Shown: piece by piece, positions 1 to 7,694 of the stretch | Layout: each line of letters starts with the position of its first letter | How positions within the stretch are numbered: position 1 is the stretch's first letter | DNA from: an uncultured Woeseiaceae bacterium | Lineage (GTDB): Bacteria > Pseudomonadota > Gammaproteobacteria > Steroidobacterales > Woeseiaceae | Length of the DNA: 64,000 bases | Assembly (NCBI GenBank): GCA_947259985.1 | Contig: CAMYOJ010000051.1 | Location: 18,121 to 82,120 of the forward strand | Direction of reading: 5' to 3' | The notes under the pieces: generated by a model | Told to the model about the DNA's origin: nothing | The model's database searches: none | The model's input: only the letters and a program-made list of their open reading frames with translations | Position numbers and translations under genes: made by a program

Positions 1-1000
1 CGACAAGGTAGCAGAGCTGGTTTACGTTGAGGTTCTGGACGACAGTATTTTCGGTGGCCGTGTTGTTGCCTGCGATGGGATCGATTTCGTTGCCGTTGAT
101 TGTTGCGCTATTGGTGATCGTGCCTGTCGTTACGGGTGCGGTAACGGCAATGTTGATCGTCGCACTCGAGCCACTCACCATGTCTCCGAGCAGACACGTT
201 ACGACCCCGGCGGCCTGCAAACAGCTGCCCTGTGTCGCCGACGCCGACTGAAACGTTACGCCGGCGGGCAAGGTATCGGTGACGGTAACGCCCGTTGCAT
301 CATCGGGACCATTGTTCGACGCGGTCAGGCTATAGGCGAGGCTCGACGCGACGTTAACCGGGTCCGGCGTATCCGTCTGTGAAAGCGCGAGGTCGGCACC
401 GCTTAGAATCACCTGGTAGTCGATTTCGATGAACTCGACAAAGAAGAACTCCTGCTGGCCTCCGTAGAACTGGTTAACGCGAATTCGAACCTGCGTGCTC
501 GCCGTCGCATACGAGGTAATGTCGTACGAGTCAGTACCCGACTCGCCGCCGTTGAGTCCCGTGAAATTCCGAAGCGTCGTCCAGCTGCCTCCGCCGTTTG
601 CCGACACCTCGACGACGACCGAATCGCTTGCCTCGATGTTGTTTGAAGTGCGCCACTGGAAGCTGAGCGTCGCGCTTGTGGCACCCGCCAGGTTGGCCTG
701 TCGTGTCACGCCGGGGTCTCCGCCCGTGTTCGGCCTGTCGTCGAGCCTGAGCTCTCCACCGTTGGTGATTCGCGCATTGCCGTTCGTCGGGCTCGGTGGG
801 GTCGAGTCGCCATCGACCTCGATCCAGTCACCGACCCAATTGTCGCTGCCGTCGTTGTTGCTCCAGATTCGGGTTTCGAAATTGTCGCGCACGGTGGCAG
901 CGTCGGCGACCGTCAGCCACGTTCCAAGCACGCAAAGCAATACGGCGATCGACGTCGACCGGCGGCGTGCTTCATTGCGGTGTGGCTTGAGTGACTTCAT
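1..1000 (-). CDS. Secreted DUF11-domain protein, C-terminus off the window (partial)
   Basis: An uninterrupted minus-strand frame runs from an ATG at 1000 to the left edge, giving about 333 residues without a stop. Residues 1-34 look like a signal peptide: basic start with RRR, a hydrophobic VLLCVLG stretch, and a likely cut after VADA. Residues ~35-200 look like an extracellular beta-sandwich with many Asn, Gly and Ser. Residues ~207-328 are a typical DUF11 repeat: ADLALSQTDTPDPV at the start, then SNNGPDDATGVTVTDTLPAG, and a NNTATENTVV end. DUF11 repeats occur in tandem in secreted or surface proteins, so more repeats are likely beyond the edge. No clear Shine-Dalgarno sequence precedes the ATG. 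The precise role is unknown; adhesion or surface display would be inference. Confidence 0.85.
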   Translation of the reverse strand, partial: MKSLKPHRNEARRRSTSIAVLLCVLGTWLTVADAATVRDNFETRIWSNNDGSDNWVGDWIEVDGDSTPPSPTNGNARITNGGELRLDDRPNTGGDPGVTRQANLAGATSATLSFQWRTSNNIEASDSVVVEVSANGGGSWTTLRNFTGLNGGESGTDSYDITSYATASTQVRIRVNQFYGGQQEFFFVEFIEIDYQVILSGADLALSQTDTPDPVNVASSLAYSLTASNNGPDDATGVTVTDTLPAGVTFQSASATQGSCLQAAGVVTCLLGDMVSGSSATINIAVTAPVTTGTITNSATINGNEIDPIAGNNTATENTVVQNLNVNQLCYLV

Positions 1001-1089
1001 TGTCGCGGGGCAATGAACTCATTTACTCGTAGTGAATTCAAGGGCTTGCGTCAAAGTGGGCCATGCAGCGGAGAGTCGGATGCCGAATT

Positions 1090-1105
1090 GGTGACCTGCA
1101 TCACA
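1090..1105. promoter_or_regulatory. CRP/Vfr-like palindrome between divergent genes
   Basis: GGTGACCTGCATCACA has the GTGA-N6-TCAC core of CRP-family sites, with TTT following. It lies in the 184-base gap between the DUF11 gene (start 1000, minus) and the hook-IN-motif gene (start 1185, plus), so it could serve either one. A TTGACT at 1119-1124 could be a -35 box for the plus-strand gene, but no convincing -10 follows. The remainder of the gap shows nothing recognisable. Functional use is inferred. Confidence 0.4.
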
Positions 1106-1184
1106 TTTTGCTGCTGCCTTGACTCCAGATTTACTGCGGCCTGCCGATAGGTAGAGGACATAGTGCCTTCATCAAACAGGGACG

Positions 1185-2846
1185 GTGGTGTCGGTTATTC
1201 AGGGAATACAAAACCTGGTGAGGCTAACGCAGGTCGGCCAAAGTAGTGCGCCAGGGCCAACAAAGTACGCCACGATCACCCCCGAGGCGCACAGCGACTA
1301 CCTGCGCGCGCGAACCGAGCTCCTGACCCTGTATCGCGATATCGAAAGGCTCGCCGAGCTCTCCAACATCAATACGCGCTTCAAGCTGGATCTGCCCGAC
1401 GCGCGTTCGACGTCGCCGTTGGGGCTCGACATGACGCAAACGGCGGCATTCCTCGACTCATCCGATCAGATCAACGCCTGGCCGATGTCATTCTCGCCAT
1501 TCGGCCCTGCCTGGGACAACGGCTCGGACGCTTTGCTCACCATCGGCGGCCAATACGTCGGAACGAATGGAACGGCTACACTGGACTTCGAGGTGCGGAA
1601 ACCCGGTACGCGCCTCGCCAATGACATTCGCATCCGCGTAGACAGCTCCACTGGCGGACCAACGCAAAATTACACCATCGGCAAGGATGACCCTCTCGAT
1701 ACCGAGTACGACCTGGGCAACGGCCTTTTCTTCACGCTCGGCGCCGGCAGCGCTATCAATCGTGACACGACCTTGATTCAGGTGTTCGATAACGTTGGTG
1801 CTGCGGTAGATCCCGACCAGCCGCTCGGCGGCATTCGCAACCAGGACCCCAACTTCCAGTTCGGTATGCCTGACATCATCGATGGCAGTTTTGACATCAA
1901 TGGCGAGACTATTACCGTTTCGACGAGCGACACGCTCAACGACGTCATACAACGCATCAATAACTCGACCGCCGGCGTTACGGCAGTTTTCGACGCTTTG
2001 ACCGAACGTGTCGAGCTCCTGCAGAACACGCTCGGCGCCGCACCGACGATCGACTTGCAGAACGACTCTTCCAATCTGCTGCAGGCTGCCAAGCTTGACA
2101 GCCTGAACGTGCTACCCGGCATTGATCCCGAGACCGTCCAGACTCTCGACGCCGTCGGCGCGTTCTCTGCCGTGCAATCCGGCGACATCGTCGTTAACGG
2201 GCAGCAAATCGCCGTCGACACGACGACTGACAGTTTGTCGAGCGTGCTCGACAAGATAAACAACTCCGCGGCGGGGGTGGTCGCCACATTCGACCCGGCG
2301 TCACAACAGGTAATAATCGAAGCCGACGATGCTACGTCAGTCCTGAACATCGACAGCAATGGAACCGGGCTGTTCGCCGCACTCAATATCCAGGAAGGCC
2401 GGGTCGACCCGGAGGCCGTCTCGCGCGGCATATCCCGCCGTCGGTCCTATGAAATCGCCGATGCCGCAACGGCTGTGTTCGAGCGAATGAATCGCCTGTT
2501 TCGCGACTCGACGTTTGTCGGCAAAGGCAACAACGCCAAGCTTTTCCGGGCCCCGCTCGAAGCTGCCGTGCGCGCTGCGTTTGGCGGCGCAAGCGAGGGC
2601 GAAATCCTGGGTATCCGTTTCGACGATTCTTCCAGTGCCCGAGCGCGCGGTGACTACCTGGGTTCCGACCGCAGCGAGCTGACGTCGAACCTTCAGCGTC
2701 GCGGCAACCTGGTGCGCGATTTCCTCGCGGGCAAGGACGAACAAGGCGGTTTCGTACAGGGTCTGCTCACCGCCGCACATAGCGCGCTACAGGGCGTCAA
2801 CCGGGCGCTTGGCATTTCAGGTACGTTCGTCGACACCTACGCGTAA
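1185..2846 (+). CDS. Orphan protein with two flagellin hook IN motifs (FliD-like fragments)
   Basis: 553 residues starting at GTG 1185, with a CAGGGA just upstream as a possible ribosome site; GTG 1188 is an alternative. Two segments resemble the flagellin hook IN motif found in hook-associated proteins: residues ~234-283 (GSFDINGETITVSTSDTLNDV, ending INNSTAGVTAVFD) and ~332-380 (GDIVVNGQQIAVDT, then INNSAAGVVATFD). They are near duplicates about 100 residues apart. There is no signal peptide or membrane segment. The N-terminal third and the C-terminal ~170 residues match no family I recognise. No flagellar gene lies in this window. It could be a FliD-related secreted or capping protein, or a protein that borrowed the motif. 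The family assignment of the motif is reasonably firm, the function is not. Confidence 0.7.
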   Translation: MVSVIQGIQNLVRLTQVGQSSAPGPTKYATITPEAHSDYLRARTELLTLYRDIERLAELSNINTRFKLDLPDARSTSPLGLDMTQTAAFLDSSDQINAWPMSFSPFGPAWDNGSDALLTIGGQYVGTNGTATLDFEVRKPGTRLANDIRIRVDSSTGGPTQNYTIGKDDPLDTEYDLGNGLFFTLGAGSAINRDTTLIQVFDNVGAAVDPDQPLGGIRNQDPNFQFGMPDIIDGSFDINGETITVSTSDTLNDVIQRINNSTAGVTAVFDALTERVELLQNTLGAAPTIDLQNDSSNLLQAAKLDSLNVLPGIDPETVQTLDAVGAFSAVQSGDIVVNGQQIAVDTTTDSLSSVLDKINNSAAGVVATFDPASQQVIIEADDATSVLNIDSNGTGLFAALNIQEGRVDPEAVSRGISRRRSYEIADAATAVFERMNRLFRDSTFVGKGNNAKLFRAPLEAAVRAAFGGASEGEILGIRFDDSSSARARGDYLGSDRSELTSNLQRRGNLVRDFLAGKDEQGGFVQGLLTAAHSALQGVNRALGISGTFVDTYA

Positions 2847-2888
2847 AGCGCTATCATAGCCGGGCTTCCGCGATGAGGATTCGCCCGC

Positions 2889-3980
2889 ATGAGACACCCT
2901 TCCCGAGGACTGCTTTTATCGGCAATGCTGCTCTTTGCTGCCTGTTCCCAGGAACCCACTGCGACAGGAGAGGACGACACCATGCTGACCGCCGAAAGTG
3001 CCGCACGATTCGTGAACCTCGCGCTCGACTGCATCCACCGCGAGTACCCGAACAAACTCGGGCAGGTCCTTAAGGACGAAAGCGGCCTGCTGCCGCCCAG
3101 CGTCCTGCATCCTGCCTTCTATGGCTGCTTCGACTGGCATTCATCGGTGCACGGGCACTGGATGCTGACCAAGCTGCTCAAAGAGTTTCCGGACCTTGCA
3201 AGACGGGACGATGTCGTCGCAGCGCTTGGCAGGTCGCTGACCCCGGAGAACGTCGCCGCCGAGGTGGCCTATTTCGAAAATGCGTCGCCCAGTTGGGAGC
3301 GCACCTACGGCTGGGCGTGGCTGCTGCAGCTCGCCACCGAACTCAGGACCTGGGACGACGCGCTCGGCAGGGAATGGGGCAACAACCTGGAACCGCTGAC
3401 GCAGATTGTTCGGGACCGTTACATCGAGTTCCTGCCGCGCCAGGAATACCCGGTGCGAACGGGTGTACACCCGAACACGGCTTTCGGCCTGTCGTTCGCT
3501 TTCGACCATGCCGACGCTGCAGACGACGCCGCGCTGCGAGACTCGGTTACCTCCGCGGCAAAGCGTTACTACGCCGCCGACAGAGACTGCCCGATTTCCT
3601 GGGAACCAAGCGGCGAGGACTTTCTGTCACCCTGCTTCGAGGAGGCCGCACTAATGGTGCGTGTGATGCCTACGGATCAGTTCGAGCCCTGGCTGGACGC
3701 TTTTCTGCCATCACTGTTCAAACACGGGTCGATGAAACCTGCCAACGTCAGCGATCGGTCCGACCCCAAGATTGTGCATCTCGACGGCCTCAACCTGAGC
3801 CGGGCATGGAACCTCTACGTCATTGCATCCAGGCTGGATGAAGACGAGAGGGCCGCAGGCTTGCGTGAACTTGCGAATGAGCACCTGGACGCATCATTGC
3901 CACACATTACAAGCGAGCATTACGAAGGCTCGCACTGGCTGGGGTCGTTTGCGATTTACGCCCTGACGAGAGACCGCTGA
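2889..3980 (+). CDS. DUF2891 family lipoprotein
   Basis: 363 residues. The N-terminus has a lipoprotein signal with lipobox LFAAC, so Cys17 is the likely lipidated residue. The mature part matches my recollection of DUF2891: an all-helical toroid-like protein with YGCFDWHSSVHGHWML near residue 80, GWAWLLQLATEL, RTGVHPNTAFGLSFAFDHA, and a C-terminal HYEGSHWLGSFAIYAL. The pattern of Trp and His in W-H-S-S-V-H-G-H-W recalls alpha/alpha-toroid glycosidase-like folds, but no reaction is established. It is transcribed alone and converges with the small membrane protein gene, whose stop is only 5 bases away. Confidence 0.85.
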   Translation: MRHPSRGLLLSAMLLFAACSQEPTATGEDDTMLTAESAARFVNLALDCIHREYPNKLGQVLKDESGLLPPSVLHPAFYGCFDWHSSVHGHWMLTKLLKEFPDLARRDDVVAALGRSLTPENVAAEVAYFENASPSWERTYGWAWLLQLATELRTWDDALGREWGNNLEPLTQIVRDRYIEFLPRQEYPVRTGVHPNTAFGLSFAFDHADAADDAALRDSVTSAAKRYYAADRDCPISWEPSGEDFLSPCFEEAALMVRVMPTDQFEPWLDAFLPSLFKHGSMKPANVSDRSDPKIVHLDGLNLSRAWNLYVIASRLDEDERAAGLRELANEHLDASLPHITSEHYEGSHWLGSFAIYALTRDR

Positions 3981-3984
3981 GCGT

Positions 3985-4221
3985 TCAGGCCTGCTCGGCA
4001 GACTCGGCCTCTGCACTCTGAGCGGCTTGCTCGCGATTGAACGAACGCTGCCAATAAGTGCGAACGCTCCAGCCGCAACAGGCCAGGCCAGCGCTTACAC
4101 CGACGTAGAGGTAGGTGCGGTCCATTTCCAGCCCCAGGTAGGTACCAACGACCATCAGGAAAAGTCCGAGGAAAAGCCAGTAATGGGGCGCTTTCTCATA
4201 CAAAGGTGTTGGTAACCACAT
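3985..4221 (-). CDS. Small two-helix membrane protein, unknown
   Basis: 78 residues. Two hydrophobic segments are visible: residues ~13-31 (HYWLFLGLFLMVVGTYLGL) and ~37-54 (LYVGVSAGLACCGWSV). They are followed by a charged tail rich in Glu, Ala and Gln. Both ends probably face the same side. I do not recognise a named family. It lies 38 bases downstream of the DUF4124 gene on the same strand, so the two may be cotranscribed. Confidence 0.65.
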   Translation of the reverse strand: MWLPTPLYEKAPHYWLFLGLFLMVVGTYLGLEMDRTYLYVGVSAGLACCGWSVRTYWQRSFNREQAAQSAEAESAEQA

Positions 4222-4259
4222 GGTCGTTCCTCGTTACAATTTCTGATTCGTGCGCAGCC

Positions 4260-4739
4260 TCAGCTGCACAACGCGTCTCTCTTCGCGCGGGTTTCGGCCA
4301 GCGTCTTGAGCTTGTCCTCTTTGCTCAGGTACTCCCGTTCCCCGGCGTCGTTGGTACGGTAAAGCTGTGGCGCGTTGAGGTAGGACTCGTAAATCTCGGT
4401 CGCGCGCTTGCAATAATAGGCTTCGGCCTGTTCACGCTCATGGCGCTCCTCGAGCGACTCGCCCGGGTATGCCGGACCCGAACCAGCCCCGTCACCCGAG
4501 TCGGCCAGTTCTTCCAGCGATCCTGTCGAATGCCATACCAGCTCAACCGAGATGGCATCTTCGTGATCCGGCATATCGCTATAGTGCTGTTCGCCCGCCT
4601 CGTCGACCCAGGTGTAGATCGGCGTTTCCGTGTCGACGAAGTGCGTCTTGCCCTCGTTATCGACCCATTTCCAGATATCGGCAGTAGCCGTATTGCCGAA
4701 CACGAATCCACAGAGGACGATGATCAAATACTTTTTCAT
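4260..4739 (-). CDS. DUF4124 domain periplasmic protein with doubled motif
   Basis: 159 residues with signal peptide MKKYLIIVLCGFVFGNTATA. The DUF4124 signature (I-x-K-W-V-D-x-x-G-x-x-H-x-x-D) occurs twice in succession: IWKWVDNEGKTHFVD and then IYTWVDEAGEQHYSD. The C-terminal half is charged and contains two Cys, YYCKRATEIYES and the terminal ALCS, which could form a disulfide. A similar C-terminal half (YLNAPQLYRTNDAGEREYL) appears in the DUF4124 gene at 33469 as APLYKEKPDGEREYLDD, so the two are paralogues. The function of DUF4124 proteins is not established. Confidence 0.85.
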   Translation of the reverse strand: MKKYLIIVLCGFVFGNTATADIWKWVDNEGKTHFVDTETPIYTWVDEAGEQHYSDMPDHEDAISVELVWHSTGSLEELADSGDGAGSGPAYPGESLEERHEREQAEAYYCKRATEIYESYLNAPQLYRTNDAGEREYLSKEDKLKTLAETRAKRDALCS

Positions 4740-4789
4740 GATTGCTCCCGTGCGACCTCAAGTATGGGCATGGATCACTTCGATGCCTT

Positions 4790-4801
4790 TGACAGCTGTC
4801 A
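4790..4801. promoter_or_regulatory. TGACA-N2-TGTCA palindrome upstream of the pilin operon
   Basis: TGACAGCTGTCA is a perfect 12-base palindrome in the 273-base gap between the DUF4124 gene (start 4739, minus) and fimT (start 5013, plus). In context TTTGACAGCTGTCACAAA it also matches TTTGA-N6-TCACA, one mismatch from a CRP/Vfr half-site pair. The same core spacing occurs at 48962-48977 before the decaheme cytochrome gene. Nothing else is recognisable in the gap apart from AT-richer sequence near 4935-4950. Confidence 0.35.
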
Positions 4802-5012
4802 CAAAACGAGGCCTTTTCTGTGCCTTGTGGCCTAAATGCGGACATAACAGCGGGCACAGTTCACAAAACCGGCTGTGAGATGTGCCCGTCGCGTCGCAAA
4901 CTGGACATGAGTCTCATCGCCAATCTCCTGTAACGACTAGTATTTCAAAACGCTCACGAAATGACGTCGCGAGCCGGATTTTCAAAGACAGTTCCGGGCA
5001 GGGAAGGATCGA

Positions 5013-5555
5013 ATGCGACGTCACAGTGGTTTCACGCTCATCGAGCTCATGATTGCGATAGCCCTCACGGGCTTGTTGCTGTCCATGGCCGCGCCCGCGA
5101 TGGACCTCTTCGTCTCCAACGCCCGCCAGACCAGCGCGATCAACGACTTCGTCTCGTCCATACACATCGCGCGCAGCACGGCGATTACGACGAATACGCG
5201 TGTCACCTTGTGCCCAAGCGCTAACGGCGTCACGTGTGAAAACATCGACTGGGATCGTGGCTGGATCGTTTTCGCCGACCTCGACAGCGACCAGATCGTT
5301 GACCTCAACGAGACGATTACGAGCAAGACCGCAGGTATCAACAACCTGTCCATCGAATCTGCCGAGTTCGGTGGTTTCCTTCTGTACCGGCCGAATGGTC
5401 GCGTCATGAATGCAGCTATCAACGGCAGCGCCGGTGAATTTACGGTATGCGACCAGCGCGGCGCCGACCACGCCAAAGTCATGATCGTCGAACTGTCCGG
5501 TCGCCCCCGTCTTTCGAAGACGCTCGCGGACGGCAGCGCTCCGAGCTGTACCTGA
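5013..5555 (+). CDS. fimT: Minor pseudopilin, GspH/FimT family
   Basis: 180 residues beginning MRRHSGFTLIELMIAIALTG, the class III prepilin signature: cleavage by the prepilin peptidase after Gly6, N-methylation of Phe, and Glu5 of the mature protein for assembly. One hydrophobic helix follows, then a globular domain with two Cys pairs (TLCPSANGVTCEN and TVCDQRGA...SCT). Length and layout fit GspH/FimT/FimU. A GGGAAGG sits 8 bases before the ATG. It is the first gene of a six-gene run encoding the minor pilins that prime type IV pilus assembly. In Pseudomonas the equivalent operon is activated by the FimS/AlgR pair, and homologues of that pair lie at 34001-35809. Confidence 0.9.
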   Translation: MRRHSGFTLIELMIAIALTGLLLSMAAPAMDLFVSNARQTSAINDFVSSIHIARSTAITTNTRVTLCPSANGVTCENIDWDRGWIVFADLDSDQIVDLNETITSKTAGINNLSIESAEFGGFLLYRPNGRVMNAAINGSAGEFTVCDQRGADHAKVMIVELSGRPRLSKTLADGSAPSCT

Positions 5556-5564
5556 GGCGAGGCG

Positions 5565-6158
5565 ATGGTTACCGATATGCGAGTTTCAAGTTATCAAATG
5601 CGGGGGTTTTCACTGATCGAGCTGCTCGTCACGCTCGTCATTTTCAGCGTCGGCCTGCTATCGATCGCCGGGCTGCAAACCGTGTCCAAGCAGGCCAACT
5701 ACGAGTCCCTGCAACGTACCACGGCGTCCCAGGTCGCATACGGCCTGCTCGAGGACATGCGTTTGAATGGCGATGCGATCAATATCTATGCGGCCGCCGG
5801 CGAACTGGGTGACGGCAGCATCGGTTCCGAGCCGGCGCCGAATTGCACGATGGCCAACCCGTGCAATGCGGCACAGAAGGCCGCGCATGACCTGTGGGTC
5901 TGGGAGCAGGCGATCGACGGAAACCTCGAGACCAATGCCGGTGCCGGCACAGGAGGGCTGGTGCAGCCCACATTGTGTATTAACGGCCCTGTCGGTGGTG
6001 GTGCCGGAATCTACCAGGTAACGATTGCCTGGCGAGGGACGGCGTCACTGAACAGCGCCAGCGCCAACGCCTGCGGGTCTGCCGGCGGCAAGTACGGCAC
6101 CGGAAACGAGTTCCGCCGAATCATCCAGGTTCCCACGTTCATCGATCCCAATATTTGA
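5565..6158 (+). CDS. pilV: Type IV pilus minor pilin PilV
   Basis: 197 residues. The start MVTDMRVSSYQMRGFSLIELLVTLVIF carries a prepilin cleavage site (G-FSLIELL) after a leader of 14 residues, longer than in the neighbours. ATG codons for Met5 or Met12 are possible alternative starts. The globular part has the spaced Cys residues expected of PilV (NCTMANPCNAAQ, LCINGP, NACGS). The gene begins 9 bases after fimT and overlaps pilW by 4 bases (ATGA-like), so translation is probably coupled. PilV is part of the minor-pilin tip complex with PilW, PilX and PilY1. Confidence 0.9.
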   Translation: MVTDMRVSSYQMRGFSLIELLVTLVIFSVGLLSIAGLQTVSKQANYESLQRTTASQVAYGLLEDMRLNGDAINIYAAAGELGDGSIGSEPAPNCTMANPCNAAQKAAHDLWVWEQAIDGNLETNAGAGTGGLVQPTLCINGPVGGGAGIYQVTIAWRGTASLNSASANACGSAGGKYGTGNEFRRIIQVPTFIDPNI

Positions 6159-7159
6159 GTGTCATGAAAGTCAAAAGCCACAAGCCACAAACGGGTTTCA
6201 CTGTCGTCGAGCTGATGATCGCGGTGACGCTGTCGATGCTATTGGGTCTTGCCATCGTCACGGTGTTCGTCAACAACAGCTACAGCTTTGACCAGGACGA
6301 AAACCTTGCGCGCATGCAGGACGATGCTCGCCATGCACTACGCGAGATCGCCTTCGACCTGCGTATGGCCGGACATTATGCCGACCTGCATCTCCCGGAC
6401 GCAGTGGCGTTTGACGGTGCTCTCGCCATCGGCACGGATTGTGGGCCGGCCGGCGAGGTCAACTGGATGTATCGCACCATAGAAGCGGGTACGGGTAACT
6501 CGCTTTCGATTACTGCCATTGACAATGCCACCAACTCAGCCGCCACGGCAGCGCACTCGTGTTTTCTTGGCGGGGAGCTACTGGATGGCACCGATGTCGT
6601 ATCCATAAAGCGCGTCGCCGGCGCCGAGGCAACCGTCTTGTCCGCCAACGACGTCTATCTACGGACAAACGGTACCGTAGGCTATCTCTTCAATGGCCTG
6701 ACTCCTCCATCGCCGCCGTTCGTCGTCAACGCACCGAGTGCGGACTGGACATACCGGCCGAGCATTTACTACGTGCGCCAGTTCGCGAATGCGCCGGGCG
6801 ACGGAATCCCGACGCTCTGCCGCAAGTCATTGCGCGGCGCCGGCCCTGCGATGACGACCGAGTGCATTGCGACAGGCATCGAAAACCTGCAGATCGAATA
6901 CGGCATCGACACGACTGCCGATGGTCATCCCAACGCCTACATGACGAATCCGTCTCTCAACGATATTCAAAACGTCGTCGCCGCACGTATTTTCTTGCTG
7001 GCGCGCACGACGGAGATCGATACGCGCTACGTCAACAACAAGACCTACTCGTTGAGTAACTCGCCAGATTTCGTGCCGGGTGATTCATTTCACCGCCGCG
7101 TGTTCTCCACGAGTGTATCCATCCAGAACATCCGAAGTCTTAACATGATGAGTTTGTGA
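6155..7159 (+). CDS. pilW: Type IV pilus minor pilin PilW
   Basis: 334 residues, starting at a GTG that overlaps the pilV stop. Prepilin signature TGFTVVELMIAVTLSMLLG with a 14-residue leader, then VFVNNSYSFDQDENLARMQDDARHALREIAFDLRMAGH, which is characteristic of PilW. The C-terminal part contains DIQNVVAARIFLLART and the VFSTSVSIQNIRSL ending typical of the family. Length fits PilW, the largest minor pilin. It belongs to the tip complex of the pilus. Confidence 0.92.
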   Translation: MSVMKVKSHKPQTGFTVVELMIAVTLSMLLGLAIVTVFVNNSYSFDQDENLARMQDDARHALREIAFDLRMAGHYADLHLPDAVAFDGALAIGTDCGPAGEVNWMYRTIEAGTGNSLSITAIDNATNSAATAAHSCFLGGELLDGTDVVSIKRVAGAEATVLSANDVYLRTNGTVGYLFNGLTPPSPPFVVNAPSADWTYRPSIYYVRQFANAPGDGIPTLCRKSLRGAGPAMTTECIATGIENLQIEYGIDTTADGHPNAYMTNPSLNDIQNVVAARIFLLARTTEIDTRYVNNKTYSLSNSPDFVPGDSFHRRVFSTSVSIQNIRSLNMMSL

Positions 7160-7160
7160 A

Positions 7161-7673
7161 ATGATAAAGCCGATTAAAAACCGCCCACATGAGCAGCAAG
7201 GCGCCATCCTGATAGTAGCGCTCATGTTCCTCATCGCTATTACGCTTTACACCTTGTCGTCGATGCGCTCGAGCAACATAGGCCTGTTTCTCGCGCAAAA
7301 CGAGGAGTCGCGCGTCGCCGCTGAACAGGCCGCACAGGCGCTCGCCGATTCAATCGTAGCCAGCCCGGCATCGACGCCCGTGGTTGGCCAAAGCGGATTC
7401 CTGGCCTGTACCGCCGGCATCAGTGGCTGCAACCGCAACGACCTGCCCATTACGAACGCAGTTCTTGCGAGCGAAATCGCAGCGAATCACCTGTACGCGC
7501 AGGTCGAACGAACCGGCGCCGAATTCAGTCCGCCTCCACGAGCCGTGGAAACGAGCATCGACAAGTTCACTAGTGCCTCGTTTCGCGTCACGACGACTTA
7601 CGACCGCATGGGCGAAGGCCTGGGTCGCGAGCAGGTAACGGAAGGCGTGCTCGTGCTCGTCCCCAAGCAGTAA
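7161..7673 (+). CDS. pilX: Type IV pilus assembly protein PilX
   Basis: 170 residues, starting 1 base after the pilW stop. N-terminus EQQGAILIVALMFLIAITLYTLSSMRSSNIGLFLAQNEESRVAAEQAA is the PilX pattern: a Gly before a long hydrophobic helix without the GF(T)LIE form, with Glu in the following amphipathic segment. A Cys pair (FLACTAGISGCNRN) is in the globular part. Position between pilW and pilY1 supports the name. Confidence 0.9.
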   Translation: MIKPIKNRPHEQQGAILIVALMFLIAITLYTLSSMRSSNIGLFLAQNEESRVAAEQAAQALADSIVASPASTPVVGQSGFLACTAGISGCNRNDLPITNAVLASEIAANHLYAQVERTGAEFSPPPRAVETSIDKFTSASFRVTTTYDRMGEGLGREQVTEGVLVLVPKQ

Positions 7674-7694
7674 CAGGTCTATTGAGATATCGAC

